This document shows, piece by piece, positions 1 through 8,841 of a stretch of 64,000 nucleotides of DNA. The stretch lies in assembly GCF_041103235.1 (NCBI RefSeq), contig NZ_JBGCUN010000001.1, positions 2,790,001 through 2,854,000 of the forward strand, in the 5' to 3' direction. The translations under genes and the position numbers were made by a program. Source of the stretch: Yoonia sp. R2331. GTDB taxonomy: Bacteria > Pseudomonadota > Alphaproteobacteria > Rhodobacterales > Rhodobacteraceae. Positions within the stretch are counted from its first letter, which is position 1. Each line of letters starts with the position of its first letter. The notes under the pieces were generated by a model that saw only the letters and a program-made list of their open reading frames with translations, was not told the origin of the DNA and did no database searches.

Positions 1-771
1 GTCCATCCCGCAATCCAACTGCACCAACTTCTTGGACAGCTCAATCTGCGCGCGATTGTCGATCAGGGTCTGTCGGCGCTTGGGTTGCTTGATCTCGGTC
101 GCCCGGTCCAGCAAGCTTTCCAAGTCCCCATATTCATTAATCAAAAGTGCCGCCGTCTTGATCCCGATGCCTGGCGCACCTGGCACGTTGTCAACCGAAT
201 CCCCTGCCAGCGCCTGCACATCCACGACGCGGTCAGGCCCAACACCAAATTTTTCGACGACACCGTCACTGTCGATCCGCTTGTTCTTCATTGGGTCCAA
301 CATCTCGACCCCACCGCCAACAAGCTGCATCAGGTCCTTGTCTGAACTCAGGATCGTGACCCGCCCTCCGGCATCGCGGGCCTGATGGGCAAGCGTGGCG
401 ATGATGTCATCCGCCTCGAACCCCTCAATCTCTTCGCAGGCAATGTTGAACGCCCGTGTCGCATCACGGGTCAGCGGAATTTGCGGGCGCAAATCCTCTG
501 GCATCGCTTCGCGGTTCGCCTTGTATTGGTCATACATGTCATTGCGGAACGTATGGCTGCCCTTGTCAAAGATCACCGCAACATGGGTTGCAGCATCAGG
601 GCCGGTGTTGCCCTCGATATAGCGCTGCAACATGTTCACAAAACCGCTGACGGCACCGACCGGTAAACCATCAGACTTGCGCGTCAAAGGTGGAAGGGCG
701 TGATAAGCGCGAAAGATAAAGGCAGAGCCGTCAATCAGATGCAGATGGCAGCCTTTGCCGAAAGTTGTCAT
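1..771 (-). CDS. polA: DNA polymerase I, N-terminal 5'-3' exonuclease part (partial)
   Basis: The reading frame starts at an ATG at 771 and runs off the left edge, giving about the first 257 residues. The segment reads as the 5'-3' exonuclease (FEN-like) domain of DNA polymerase I: an early LIDGSAFIFRAYHALPP block, then VAVIFDKGSHTFRNDMY, EADDIIATLA and SSDKDLMQL, which carry the metal-binding carboxylates, and a helix-hairpin-helix region near PGAPGIGIKTAALL. In the cell this domain removes RNA primers and displaced flaps during Okazaki fragment processing and repair. The polymerase domain is outside the window, so an exonuclease-only paralogue cannot be excluded, although the N-terminus is typical of full-length PolA. 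Confidence 0.9.
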   Translation of the reverse strand, partial: MTTFGKGCHLHLIDGSAFIFRAYHALPPLTRKSDGLPVGAVSGFVNMLQRYIEGNTGPDAATHVAVIFDKGSHTFRNDMYDQYKANREAMPEDLRPQIPLTRDATRAFNIACEEIEGFEADDIIATLAHQARDAGGRVTILSSDKDLMQLVGGGVEMLDPMKNKRIDSDGVVEKFGVGPDRVVDVQALAGDSVDNVPGAPGIGIKTAALLINEYGDLESLLDRATEIKQPKRRQTLIDNRAQIELSKKLVQLDCGMD

Positions 772-830
772 CGCGTGTCCCCCTGATCGTCGCCCTTGGT
801 TTTTGCCATGAACGCGGCTGGGGGGCCAGA

Positions 831-1010
831 TCAGACTTTGCCTTCAAAATCCTCATGGATATATTTCGCATCACAGTAAGGGCATTCGACCCAGCCGTGT
901 TCCTTTGGCAGTTGCAACCAGACACGCGGGTGGCCCAATCCGCCCTCCCCACCATCGCAGGCAATACGCCAGTCTTTGACGATCTTGGTTTCCGGTGCGG
1001 GACGTGTCAT
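831..1010 (-). CDS. Small zinc-finger protein (zf-CHCC, NDUFS6-like)
   Basis: A 59-residue protein starting at the ATG at 1010. It shows the Cys-His-Cys-Cys pattern of the zf-CHCC family: a Cys before a Gly-rich turn ([14 protein letters not shown]) and a closing CPYC in [15 protein letters not shown]. Alphaproteobacterial members are homologues of the mitochondrial complex I zinc subunit NDUFS6, so a role in complex I or as a small zinc protein is possible, but that is inference from the family. The upstream in-frame extension to 1232 is basic and unlike the family, so the internal ATG is preferred. It lies divergent to the ABC ATPase gene. Confidence 0.8.
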   Translation of the reverse strand: MTRPAPETKIVKDWRIACDGGEGGLGHPRVWLQLPKEHGWVECPYCDAKYIHEDFEGKV

Positions 1011-1096
1011 GGGTCGGCCTGTCTGTTGTCGCGGGTCTGATCCGCCATATCTCAGGCGCGACACTAATACGACCCTGTCCCGGTGGAAAGACGCCA

Positions 1097-2026
1097 ATGA
1101 CCGATCAAGCGCTGCAAATATCTGGCCTGACCAAGACCTACGCCGCCACTGGACGCGCCCCCGCCAAGGATGCGCTGAAAGGCGTTGATCTGGATATCCC
1201 GCGCGGGTCGATCTTTGGGCTTCTGGGGCCAAATGGAGCGGGCAAGTCCACGCTGATCAATATTCTGGCCGGGCTGGTCAACAAAACCGCTGGCAGCGTG
1301 GAAATCTGGGGCTTTGACCAGGATGTGAACCCGCGCCAAAGCCGCGCTGCCATCGGGATCATGCCGCAGGAACCCAACCTTGATCCTTTCTTCACACCCC
1401 GCGGATCACTTGATGTGCAGGCGGGGCTTTACGGCGTGCCCAAAGCGCAACGGCGTACCGATGAAATCCTTGAACTGATTGGTCTTTCCGACAAGGCAGA
1501 AGCTTACGCCCGCTCACTTTCCGGCGGCATGCGGCGGCGTTTGCTGCTGGGTAAGGCGTTAGTGCATGACCCCAACATTCTAGTGCTGGATGAACCAACA
1601 GCGGGTGTCGATATCGAATTGCGCAATATGCTGTGGGACAACGTCCGCGACCTGAACCGTGCGGGCAAAACGATCATTCTGACCACCCACTACCTCGAAG
1701 AGGCAGAGGCGATGTGCGACGAGATTGCGATCATCAATCATGGCGAGATGATCGTGCGTGACACAACATCCAATCTGCTCAGCACGCTGGATCAAAAGAC
1801 ACTTGTCATTACACCGACTCAAGCCGCCGATCTGCCCGTCCTGCCGGATGGCGCGTCGGGGCAAATCCGCTCTGATGGCACGCTTGCAATCACCTATGCC
1901 GCCAGCGCCACCCCGGCAGAGGCGATCCTATCCGCCATCCAAAGCGCCGGGATCAGCATCCGTGATGTCACAACCGAACAGCCGGACCTCGAAGACGTCT
2001 TCTTGTCGTTGACCTCTGGCAAATAG
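1097..2026 (+). CDS. ABC transporter ATP-binding protein (CcmA/drug-export type)
   Basis: A 309-residue ATPase starting at the ATG at 1097. An in-frame start at 995 would add a tail absent from the family. Walker [10 protein letters not shown] is at about 44-52, the signature LSGGMRRR near 148, and Walker [13 protein letters not shown] near 165, followed by the switch histidine in TTHYLEEAE. The C-terminal extension of about 90 residues is typical of COG1131 ATPases that work with ABC-2 type permeases in export of drugs or polysaccharide. No permease gene follows; the next gene is convergent. The partner must be encoded elsewhere or be lost. Confidence 0.88.
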   Translation: MTDQALQISGLTKTYAATGRAPAKDALKGVDLDIPRGSIFGLLGPNGAGKSTLINILAGLVNKTAGSVEIWGFDQDVNPRQSRAAIGIMPQEPNLDPFFTPRGSLDVQAGLYGVPKAQRRTDEILELIGLSDKAEAYARSLSGGMRRRLLLGKALVHDPNILVLDEPTAGVDIELRNMLWDNVRDLNRAGKTIILTTHYLEEAEAMCDEIAIINHGEMIVRDTTSNLLSTLDQKTLVITPTQAADLPVLPDGASGQIRSDGTLAITYAASATPAEAILSAIQSAGISIRDVTTEQPDLEDVFLSLTSGK

Positions 2027-2048
2027 GTTGCCGGGCGGGTGGGGCGCC

Positions 2049-2066
2049 TTTGCCGCTTGCGGCAAA
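2049..2066. terminator. Palindromic hairpin between convergent genes
   Basis: A perfect 8-bp stem (TTTGCCGC / GCGGCAAA) with a 2-bp centre lies in the 45-bp gap between the convergent ABC ATPase and HIT genes. It is symmetric and placed where a two-way terminator is expected, but neither side has a clear T-tract. Confidence 0.4.
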
Positions 2067-2071
2067 CAGCG

Positions 2072-2434
2072 TCAGCCGGCTGGCAACATCCGGCCCAGCT
2101 GAGCGCCGCCAATGATATGCATGTGAAAATGCGGCACATCCTGCACCCCATGGGTGCGAGTATTGGCAATCGCGCGGAATCCTGCATCGACACCCGTGAT
2201 CCTGCACACCTCTGCCACGGCTGCAAAAAATCCTGCCTGCTCAGCAGCGCTCGCGGCCCCTGCGAAGTGATCCAAAGAGACATATGGTCCCTTTGGGATC
2301 ACCAGCACATGCACCGGCGCTTGCGGGTTTATGTCATTAAATGCCAGTGCATGGTCGCTTTCGAACACGGTCTGGTTGGGGATCTCCCCGCGCAGGATCT
2401 TGGCAAAAATGTTCTGGTCGTCATAATCGAACAT
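2072..2434 (-). CDS. HIT family nucleotide-binding hydrolase (HINT-like)
   Basis: A 120-residue protein with the full histidine-triad signature HFHMHI near residues 101-106, preceded by the conserved VIPKGPYVSLDHF strand and loop. HIT proteins of the HINT branch hydrolyse adenosine phosphoramidates or acyl-adenylates in the cytoplasm. The length matches bacterial HINT. It sits 9 bp downstream of the glycosyltransferase gene on the same strand, so co-transcription is likely. The exact substrate cannot be read from the sequence. Confidence 0.92.
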   Translation of the reverse strand: MFDYDDQNIFAKILRGEIPNQTVFESDHALAFNDINPQAPVHVLVIPKGPYVSLDHFAGAASAAEQAGFFAAVAEVCRITGVDAGFRAIANTRTHGVQDVPHFHMHIIGGAQLGRMLPAG

Positions 2435-2443
2435 GTCGGCTCC

Positions 2444-4021
2444 TCAATCGACAAAAAGGTGCGGCGTCTCGGCAATTGCCTTGGCAGTATCATCATTCAC
2501 GCTCAGAAACTTGGCGATTTCACCCGCATTTCGCTCGGCAGTCCAGCTTTCGCGAATGCGGCAGTGATGCGCAAACTCAGCGTCGCGAATACGGTCGCTT
2601 TCAAATATCACGTCATAGCGGATTGTCGGCAAAATTTGCGCAATCGCGTCGTTTGATGTCTGCTCGCCCGCCAGCCCAACGCGGCGCGCATGACCTGCAA
2701 GGTATTCGTCCGTCATTTCACATTCGACCTCCAGCAACCGTGTTGTCGCGCGGTCGGCGAAAAAGTCTTGCATCAGGTCAAAATTCGACGTGTCCAGACA
2801 GATGATCATGCGGTCGGATTCGTAGTAGTCAAACAGCATCCGCATTAACGCGCGGCGATGGCGGGTCCGCTTGGCCAGCGTGGATTGGATGCCGCCCAGA
2901 TCCGGCATCGCAGTATCTTCTTCGTTGAACAGATATTCGACAGCCGGAATGTTGGTGCAATGCTTGATCCCACCCAGCAAACGCTTGGCCACGTGCCATT
3001 TCTTGCAAGCGACAATCAGCAGCTCACGATCATGCCCCAGCGATGTTTCAGTCTCCCAAAACCGCGTGGCAAACCGCCGTCCGACCCGCCCCCGACCCGT
3101 CAGAAATTTGAAAAGGCTGCGCCCTTCATCAGAAATCTTGAAATCGTCCCGGTCAGAGGCATAAAGCGCACCCAGCCGCGACTTTAGCTCTTTCGCTTCG
3201 GGGCTGATCTTACGGGCAAACAACGCATCCTGTGACAGCAAGAGATCATAGTGGTCGTTGTAGAACGTGACCGGCATCCCGTAGTCGGTGAACATCAAAA
3301 ACGTCAGCGTCCGCGCCTTGATCTCCGACCCCGGTACAAGGTGGCGCACGAGGGTTTGAAAAAACGTCTCATCCGGGATCCAGGTCGTCTTGAAAAAGCG
3401 CATCACGTCCTTGCGCCGCGCGACAAACTCCAAAATCGCCTCGACCGTGCGGCGGCGCAAACACCACCATTGGCTGCCGATCATCACCTGAATGTCGCTG
3501 GGGATGTCACGTGTCAGTCCAAGCCAACGTTGCAGCCGAAAACTACTGTAAAACAACGCCTTCTGCGTGCGCTCGTTGAAGAAGTGACGATAAATCAGCC
3601 GTTCTTCGCGCCAGCCGGTTTTGATCCAATCGCTGTTGTGAAAATCAAAACTTTCCACATAGTCGACGTCTTCTGCGTCCAGAAACTGATGCGCAAAAGC
3701 CGCCGACTTGATTGCCATGCAATCGCCAGAAACCATGTAGAAATGCGTGGCCCGCGGAAAGGCGGCTTCGGCCGCTTCAACCGCATAAAGCGTGGCCTGC
3801 ACCAACGACCATTCGCCCCAGCCACATTTGATGCGTTTGGTTGCAAAAGTGACATTCGGGTTGTCGCCCAATGCGTCTTGGATTTGGGCAAACGCTGCTT
3901 TTGGGGCGCGGGCATCGAAATGAATCGCAATATAGTCGCCCGCTGCCGTCAGCTGTTCGGCCTGTTGCACGATGGCATCGGGATCCTTGTGACACAGCAG
4001 AATGAAGGCAATTTTTGCCAT
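2444..4021 (-). CDS. Core-2/I-branching (beta-1,6-GlcNAc) type glycosyltransferase with C-terminal DUF5928-like region
   Basis: A 525-residue protein. The first about 270 residues resemble the branch/GT14 glycosyltransferase family: IAFILLCHKDPD at the N-terminus, IHFDARAPK, a KCGWGEWSLVQATLYA block, HFYMVSGDCMAIKS and WWCLRR, with the acidic IPDETFFQTL near 215-225. The remaining about 250 residues look like the DUF5928-type extension seen with this domain in rhodobacterial genomes. It probably adds N-acetylglucosamine or a related sugar to a surface glycan; the acceptor is unknown. No signal peptide is visible. A sulfotransferase gene starts divergently 150 bp away, suggesting a shared role in surface polysaccharide. 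Confidence 0.8.
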   Translation of the reverse strand: MAKIAFILLCHKDPDAIVQQAEQLTAAGDYIAIHFDARAPKAAFAQIQDALGDNPNVTFATKRIKCGWGEWSLVQATLYAVEAAEAAFPRATHFYMVSGDCMAIKSAAFAHQFLDAEDVDYVESFDFHNSDWIKTGWREERLIYRHFFNERTQKALFYSSFRLQRWLGLTRDIPSDIQVMIGSQWWCLRRRTVEAILEFVARRKDVMRFFKTTWIPDETFFQTLVRHLVPGSEIKARTLTFLMFTDYGMPVTFYNDHYDLLLSQDALFARKISPEAKELKSRLGALYASDRDDFKISDEGRSLFKFLTGRGRVGRRFATRFWETETSLGHDRELLIVACKKWHVAKRLLGGIKHCTNIPAVEYLFNEEDTAMPDLGGIQSTLAKRTRHRRALMRMLFDYYESDRMIICLDTSNFDLMQDFFADRATTRLLEVECEMTDEYLAGHARRVGLAGEQTSNDAIAQILPTIRYDVIFESDRIRDAEFAHHCRIRESWTAERNAGEIAKFLSVNDDTAKAIAETPHLFVD

Positions 4022-4174
4022 GATGGAAACGGTCCTGCCCGAAGCGCACTATTGTTTACACGTCATAGCGTGAACAGACATTGAATATACAGGGTTTCTT
4101 TGCTTTTCAGGGTCAACTAATAGAATGACGTAGATGTCAGGCACCTGTGTTCCCTGACGCGGAGGGTTCGGTTC

Positions 4175-4993
4175 ATGGGTTTCCCCGGCACGTGGATGAC
4201 AGAAAGTGAAAGTGTGGTGTATCGGGTCGTCCCGAAATGCGCCTGCTCGACCATCGGTCAGATCATGTTCTATTCTGACCACGGCGCGTTCTTTGACGGC
4301 GACATTCACGACGCCAAGCATGGCATGCACAAGTGGGCGATGGATGAAAGCCAGCCGGTGATCAGCGCGAACGTCAAAGCGCATAATTCCTATGCCTTTA
4401 CCTGCGTGCGAAACCCCTACACCCGCATCCTGTCATCCTTCTTTGACAAGATTTGTGGCATTCAGCGCAATGGTCGCAGGTATCGCGGCAACCTTGTGCC
4501 ACTTCTGATCCAGAAATACGGGATCGAGGTGGGTGACCCCGAAACCGGCTTTGAATTCGATCAGATCAAATCCTTCCGCCGCTTTTTGCTGTTTGCGCGC
4601 GATACCATCCGCTGGCGCCGCCCGATGGAACCTGACATTCATTGGTCCGCAATGTCTGGCCATATCAGCACGTTCATCGTGAACGGCGGCCGCTATGATA
4701 AGATTTTCTGGACCGAAAGCTTCAATGACGGGATGCAGCAGGTGCTCGACAAGATCGACACGCCGCACCCGGTCGATCTGTCGGCGATCCCCCGCTTCAA
4801 CGAAAGCGAGGGCCACGGACCGAAACGCCAGCACCCGGTCGAGGACTATTTCGACGATCTGTCGATGCATCTGGTCTATGAAATCTACAAGAAAGATTTC
4901 CAGCTGTTCAAATACGACTTTGAAAACCCCGGCAACAAGATGCCCGTGGGCGAAATTGACCTGCACGAAGTTCACGCCAAGCTGGGCGAATGA
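4175..4993 (+). CDS. Sulfotransferase family 2 protein
   Basis: A 272-residue protein. The 5'-phosphosulfate-binding loop appears as VYRVVPKCACSTIGQIM near residues 16-32, and the 3'-phosphate-binding segment as FTCVRNPYTRILSSFF near 75-90. These are the hallmarks of the carbohydrate sulfotransferase family (PF03567-like), which moves sulfate from PAPS to a sugar hydroxyl. A GGAGG-like ribosome site precedes the ATG. The stop overlaps the next start by ATGA. Its divergent neighbour is a GT14-type glycosyltransferase, so it may decorate the same glycan; that link is inference. Confidence 0.85.
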   Translation: MGFPGTWMTESESVVYRVVPKCACSTIGQIMFYSDHGAFFDGDIHDAKHGMHKWAMDESQPVISANVKAHNSYAFTCVRNPYTRILSSFFDKICGIQRNGRRYRGNLVPLLIQKYGIEVGDPETGFEFDQIKSFRRFLLFARDTIRWRRPMEPDIHWSAMSGHISTFIVNGGRYDKIFWTESFNDGMQQVLDKIDTPHPVDLSAIPRFNESEGHGPKRQHPVEDYFDDLSMHLVYEIYKKDFQLFKYDFENPGNKMPVGEIDLHEVHAKLGE

Positions 4994-5391
4994 CAGCCGG
5001 ATATTCAGGCACCCCGCTTTGGAAAAAGCTGGGCCTGAAAGACGGAATGGCTGCAGAAGTGATAAACCCGCCTGATAGTTATTCCCATCATCTCTTGTCA
5101 GGATCGCCGGTTGTGAATTGGGGGGCCGTTGCAGATCAGGACTTTGTCCATCTTTTCACGACGCTCCGAGCAGAGCTTGAGGAAGTGCTGACCGCCCGCC
5201 TATCGACCATGGCGCGCGATGGCATGATCTGGGTCAGTTGGCCCAAGAAGACGTCCAAAGTGCCAACAGAAGTCATCGAAGACACGATCAGAGAGGTCGC
5301 GCTGCCGATAGGCCTCGTGGATGTGAAGGTCTGCGCCGTGACCGAGGTTTGGTCCGGGCTCAAACTGATGATCCGCAAGGAATTGCGCTAG
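4990..5391 (+). CDS. DUF3052 family protein
   Basis: A 133-residue protein whose start overlaps the sulfotransferase stop by 4 nt, implying translational coupling. The N-terminal YSGTPLWKKLGLKDGM block and the central WVSWPKKTSKVPTEV motif are characteristic of DUF3052. The family has no established biochemical role that I can name. No signal peptide or membrane segment is visible, so it is probably cytoplasmic. Confidence 0.85.
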   Translation: MTAGYSGTPLWKKLGLKDGMAAEVINPPDSYSHHLLSGSPVVNWGAVADQDFVHLFTTLRAELEEVLTARLSTMARDGMIWVSWPKKTSKVPTEVIEDTIREVALPIGLVDVKVCAVTEVWSGLKLMIRKELR

Positions 5392-5505
5392 CGGAAGTTT
5401 GATTTTCCATGGCCCGCCCCTAGGATTAAAGTGATGACAACACCGCCCGGTTGGAAATGTCCAAGCGCGCTTGTGTTCAAACGCACCAATCAGGGGCAAT
5501 TGGGA

Positions 5506-6213
5506 ATGTCGATCGTGCTCATTCTGGGCTCTGGCCCTGCTGTGACGGCTTGCCGTGACTGGCCGCGCGCGCCATTTGACAAGATCGTAGCGATCAACAA
5601 CGCCTGGGCCGTGCGCCCTGATTGGGACTATCTGATCCACCCCAGCGACTTCCCTGCTGAGCGGCAACCAATTGCCTTGGCGGCGAGTCAACAGATCATC
5701 ACGGCAGATACTTACGTGCCGATCCAGAACCGTTTTGGCGGCTTTGTCTATGCCGGTGGCACGATGGCCTTTACCGCGGCTTACTGGGCGCTGGGGGCGC
5801 TAAAGCCGTCGGTGATCGCGATGCTGGGGTGTGACATGGTCTATCCCGACGCGGACAAGACCCATTTCTACGGTAAAGGCACACCTGATCCCTTGCGCAA
5901 GGATGTGACCCTGCGCGACTTATCCGCAAAGTCTGCGCGGCTGATGCACATCGCCGCACAGAATGGCTGCGCCATGGTCAACTTGTCCACCGATGACAGC
6001 ACCCTGATCTTTCCGCGCCACCAGCCAAATGAGCTGACAAGCGTCGAAGCCGCGCCCTACAACAACGCAGAGACGCGGGCCGCCAAGGCCGCGGAAGAGC
6101 GGCTTGGCTATGTCGTGCCATCTGGCAAGTATTGGAAAGAAGAAGACCGCTTTGATGTGGAAGAGATCGACGCGCTTGATGCGCTTTGGCTCAAAGCAGC
6201 CCGGCATCCCTGA
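5506..6213 (+). CDS. Conserved hypothetical protein with an N-terminal nucleotide-fold-like motif
   Basis: A 235-residue protein if started at the ATG at 5506, where MSIVLILGSGP opens the domain; an upstream in-frame ATG at 5431 adds 25 residues of poor quality. The Gly-rich LILGSGPAV followed by IVAINNAWAVRPDWDYLIH, and later AMLGCDMVYPDADKTHFYG, recall the DUF115/motility-associated glycosyltransferase-like fold, but this is a weak resemblance and I do not assign a function. It follows DUF3052 by 114 bp and converges on adenosine kinase, overlapping its 3' end by 23 bp. Confidence 0.7.
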   Translation: MSIVLILGSGPAVTACRDWPRAPFDKIVAINNAWAVRPDWDYLIHPSDFPAERQPIALAASQQIITADTYVPIQNRFGGFVYAGGTMAFTAAYWALGALKPSVIAMLGCDMVYPDADKTHFYGKGTPDPLRKDVTLRDLSAKSARLMHIAAQNGCAMVNLSTDDSTLIFPRHQPNELTSVEAAPYNNAETRAAKAAEERLGYVVPSGKYWKEEDRFDVEEIDALDALWLKAARHP

Positions 6214-7180
6214 ACAATTGCGTCATATCGGTCGCAGGGCGCGGGCCAACGTGGCCAATCACCTCTGCCGCTGACACAACCCCCATGCGCCCGCAATCCG
6301 CAAGCGACCGGCCCGTGACGAACCCGTAAAGGAACCCGGCGGCAAATTGGTCCCCCGCGCCTGTGGCATCCACCGGCACAACTTTTGTGACCGGCACCTC
6401 GGCGCGTTCATCACCCGAGATCAGGATCACCGGATCGCCTGAACAGGTGCAAACAACCGTTTCGCAAACCGCTGCGGCTTGTTCCAACGCGGAGGCAAGA
6501 TCGTCGGTCTCGTAAAGCGTGGTCCATTCCGCGGCATTGCCCAGCACAAAATCCATTTCTTCCGTGATCAGGCGTTTGAAGTCCGCGCGATGCCGGTCTG
6601 CGCAGAACGGGTCAGACAAGGTAATCCCAGACTTGCCACCAGCGGCGCGCATCTGCTGCGCGGCGGCGGCAAAGGCTGTCTTCCCTTCGTCCTTGTCGAA
6701 CAGATATCCCTCCAGGAACAGCACCTTGCTGGCCGCAAAAACATCGGGTGCCACATCTGCACTGCTGATGTCGGCACCGGCGCCCAAATAGGTATTCATC
6801 GACCGCTCACCATCGGGCGACACAAAAATCATCGAGCGTGAGGTTGGCGCCTCTGCAGCGGGTGTCGGTGCGTTCGGGAAAGCTGTCCCTGCGTCTTCCA
6901 TGCCTTTCGCATAAAAGCGGCCAAGTGCATCGTCCTTCACCTTGCCGATAAACGCCGTCGACAGGCCCAATCCGCCAAGCCCCGCAATTGTATTGGCAAC
7001 CGAACCGCCCGGTGTTTCGGTCCGGTCAGTCATCGCGGCATAAAGCACCTCTGCCCGGTCGCGTTCGATCAGCTGCATGATCCCTTTTTCGATGCCCATA
7101 TGGTCCAGAAACGTATCCTCGGCAGAGGAAATCACGTCGACAATCGCGTTGCCGATCCCAATCACATCGTAAGCACTCAT
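6191..7180 (-). CDS. Adenosine kinase, PfkB family carbohydrate kinase
   Basis: A 329-residue protein. The N-terminal GIGNAIVDVI and the Gly-rich GGSVANTIAGLGGLG (first PfkB signature), then the catalytic DATGAGDQFAAGF anion-hole motif near 275, identify a ribokinase/PfkB enzyme. Rhodobacterial proteins of this type are annotated as adenosine kinase, phosphorylating adenosine to AMP for purine salvage. Its start overlaps the stop of nth by 4 nt, and its stop overlaps the convergent upstream gene by 23 bp. Other nucleoside or sugar substrates are possible. Confidence 0.88.
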   Translation of the reverse strand: MSAYDVIGIGNAIVDVISSAEDTFLDHMGIEKGIMQLIERDRAEVLYAAMTDRTETPGGSVANTIAGLGGLGLSTAFIGKVKDDALGRFYAKGMEDAGTAFPNAPTPAAEAPTSRSMIFVSPDGERSMNTYLGAGADISSADVAPDVFAASKVLFLEGYLFDKDEGKTAFAAAAQQMRAAGGKSGITLSDPFCADRHRADFKRLITEEMDFVLGNAAEWTTLYETDDLASALEQAAAVCETVVCTCSGDPVILISGDERAEVPVTKVVPVDATGAGDQFAAGFLYGFVTGRSLADCGRMGVVSAAEVIGHVGPRPATDMTQLFRDAGLL

Positions 7181-7821
7181 AGGTTTTTTTCCTCAAAAGG
7201 GCAGAGATCGCGGATGATACAGACCGCGCATTTCGGTTTTCTGGCGACGCATGTATAGCGCCCATGCAGGATTAGCCAGTGATGGGCATGCAGCTGAAAA
7301 TCGGCCGGGATATGGTCCTCAATCGCGCGTTCCACAACATCGACGTTCTTGCCTGGCGCTATGCCCGTGCGGTTGCCGACGCGAAAGATATGCGTGTCCA
7401 CCGCCTGTGCAGGCTGGCCCCACCACATGTTCAGTACCACATTGGCCGTCTTGCGCCCGACACCGGGCAGTGATTGCAGCGCCGCGCGTGAATTGGGCAC
7501 GACGCCACCGTAGTCATCGACAAGGATCTGGCTCATCTTCATGACGTTTTTGGCCTTCTGACGGAACAGCCCAATTGTCTTGATGTGCTCGGTCAGCCCA
7601 TCAAGCCCAAGGTCCAGCATCTTTTGCGGTGTATCGGCCACCTTGAACAAAGCGCGTGTCGCCTTGTTCACGCCCGCATCTGTGGCCTGCGCCGATAGGG
7701 CCACGGCCACCACCAGTGTGTAGACGTTCACATGCTCAAGCTCGCCCTTGGGTTCTGGGTCGCTTTCGCGGAAGCGTTCAAAGATCGCGCGGATCGCGTG
7801 GTAATCTAGCTGCTTTGCCAT
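7177..7821 (-). CDS. nth: Endonuclease III, DNA glycosylase/AP lyase
   Basis: A 214-residue protein from the ATG at 7821. The helix-hairpin-helix LPGVGRKTANVVL carries the catalytic lysine, the catalytic Asp is in VDTHIFRVGNR, and the C-terminus has the 4Fe-4S cysteine spacing C-x6-C-x2-C-x5-C. It removes oxidised pyrimidines in base excision repair. A longer in-frame start adds 12 residues and is less likely. It is translationally coupled to the downstream adenosine kinase gene. Confidence 0.95.
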   Translation of the reverse strand: MAKQLDYHAIRAIFERFRESDPEPKGELEHVNVYTLVVAVALSAQATDAGVNKATRALFKVADTPQKMLDLGLDGLTEHIKTIGLFRQKAKNVMKMSQILVDDYGGVVPNSRAALQSLPGVGRKTANVVLNMWWGQPAQAVDTHIFRVGNRTGIAPGKNVDVVERAIEDHIPADFQLHAHHWLILHGRYTCVARKPKCAVCIIRDLCPFEEKNL

Positions 7822-7882
7822 GTGGCACGGTATGCGCAATTTCCGGGTCGCCTGCAATGCAGCGCGCCCCTAGGTTAGGGCC

Positions 7883-8719
7883 ATGGAACAAGAACAGTCA
7901 TATCATTATCAGGTCATGCGGCGCGCGATTGACGCGATTGATGCAGCCGAAGGCACGATCAGCCTGACCGACCTTGCCGCTGACATGCAGATGAGTCCCG
8001 CGCACTTTCAACGGGTGTTCACCACATGGGTTGGCGTGTCACCCAAGCGCTATCAGCAATACCTCAAACTCGACCACGCGCGCAGCCTGCTGCGGGACCA
8101 TTTCACGACGCTGGACACCGCGGCAGAGGTTGGCTTGTCCGGCAGCGGAAGGTTGCATGACCTTTTCCTGCGGTGGGAAGCGATGACACCTGGCGACTAC
8201 GCCCAAGGCGGTGCTGGCCTGACCATCACCTGGGGCCGGTTTGACAGCCCCTTTGGCCCGGCTTTGGTGATGGGCACTCACAAGGGCATTTGCGGCTTGG
8301 GCTTCGCGGCAGAAGCGGGCGAGGTCGCCGCCCTGCAGGACCTGCAAAAGCGCTGGCCCAATGCCACTTTTGTCGAAGACAGCGCACCTTTGGCCCCTTG
8401 GGTCGAAGCCGCCTTCAGCATGCGGGGCGAGGCCAAGTTGCATATGATCGGCGCGCCCTTCCAACTCAAGGTGTGGGAGGCGTTGCTGCACATCCCCCCA
8501 GGACAGGTCACGACCTATGGCGAAATCGCCAAATCCATCGGCAACCCCAAGGCCGTGCGCGCGGTCGGAACAGCCGTGGGCCGCAACCCGGTGGGATATC
8601 TGATCCCCTGCCACCGCGCCTTGCGGAAATCGGGTGCTTTGGGCGGCTATCACTGGGGATTGCCCGTCAAACGCGCCCTATTGGCATGGGAATCCGCGCG
8701 CGCCGACGCGGTGGCGTAA
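7883..8719 (+). CDS. AraC-type HTH fused to methylated-DNA-protein-cysteine methyltransferase (Ada-like)
   Basis: A 278-residue protein. The N-terminal about 105 residues are an AraC-like HTH (DLAADMQMSPAHFQRVFTTW). The C-terminal half is an O6-alkylguanine methyltransferase with the acceptor Cys in the IPCHR motif near 240, and FQLKVWEALLHIPPGQVTTY before it. The N-terminal phosphotriester-repair zinc domain of E. coli Ada is absent. It repairs O6-methylguanine; the HTH may bind DNA, but methylation-triggered activation of the Ada type would lack its usual switch domain. It is divergent to nth, forming a small repair locus. Confidence 0.92.
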   Translation: MEQEQSYHYQVMRRAIDAIDAAEGTISLTDLAADMQMSPAHFQRVFTTWVGVSPKRYQQYLKLDHARSLLRDHFTTLDTAAEVGLSGSGRLHDLFLRWEAMTPGDYAQGGAGLTITWGRFDSPFGPALVMGTHKGICGLGFAAEAGEVAALQDLQKRWPNATFVEDSAPLAPWVEAAFSMRGEAKLHMIGAPFQLKVWEALLHIPPGQVTTYGEIAKSIGNPKAVRAVGTAVGRNPVGYLIPCHRALRKSGALGGYHWGLPVKRALLAWESARADAVA

Positions 8720-8841
8720 TTCCATAGCAGCGGGCAAAAATTTGCCCATTGCACCTGCGTTATTGGATATCAGGGACTATTCCGGCATAGGTTGGGCACA
8801 ACAACCGCGCTGATTTGCGCTTTACGGACGGAAACCTCCCC

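Noticed and set aside
3251-4084. A 277-codon plus-strand open frame opposite the glycosyltransferase
   Set aside because: Antisense of a protein with recognisable GT14-type motifs; no ribosome site.
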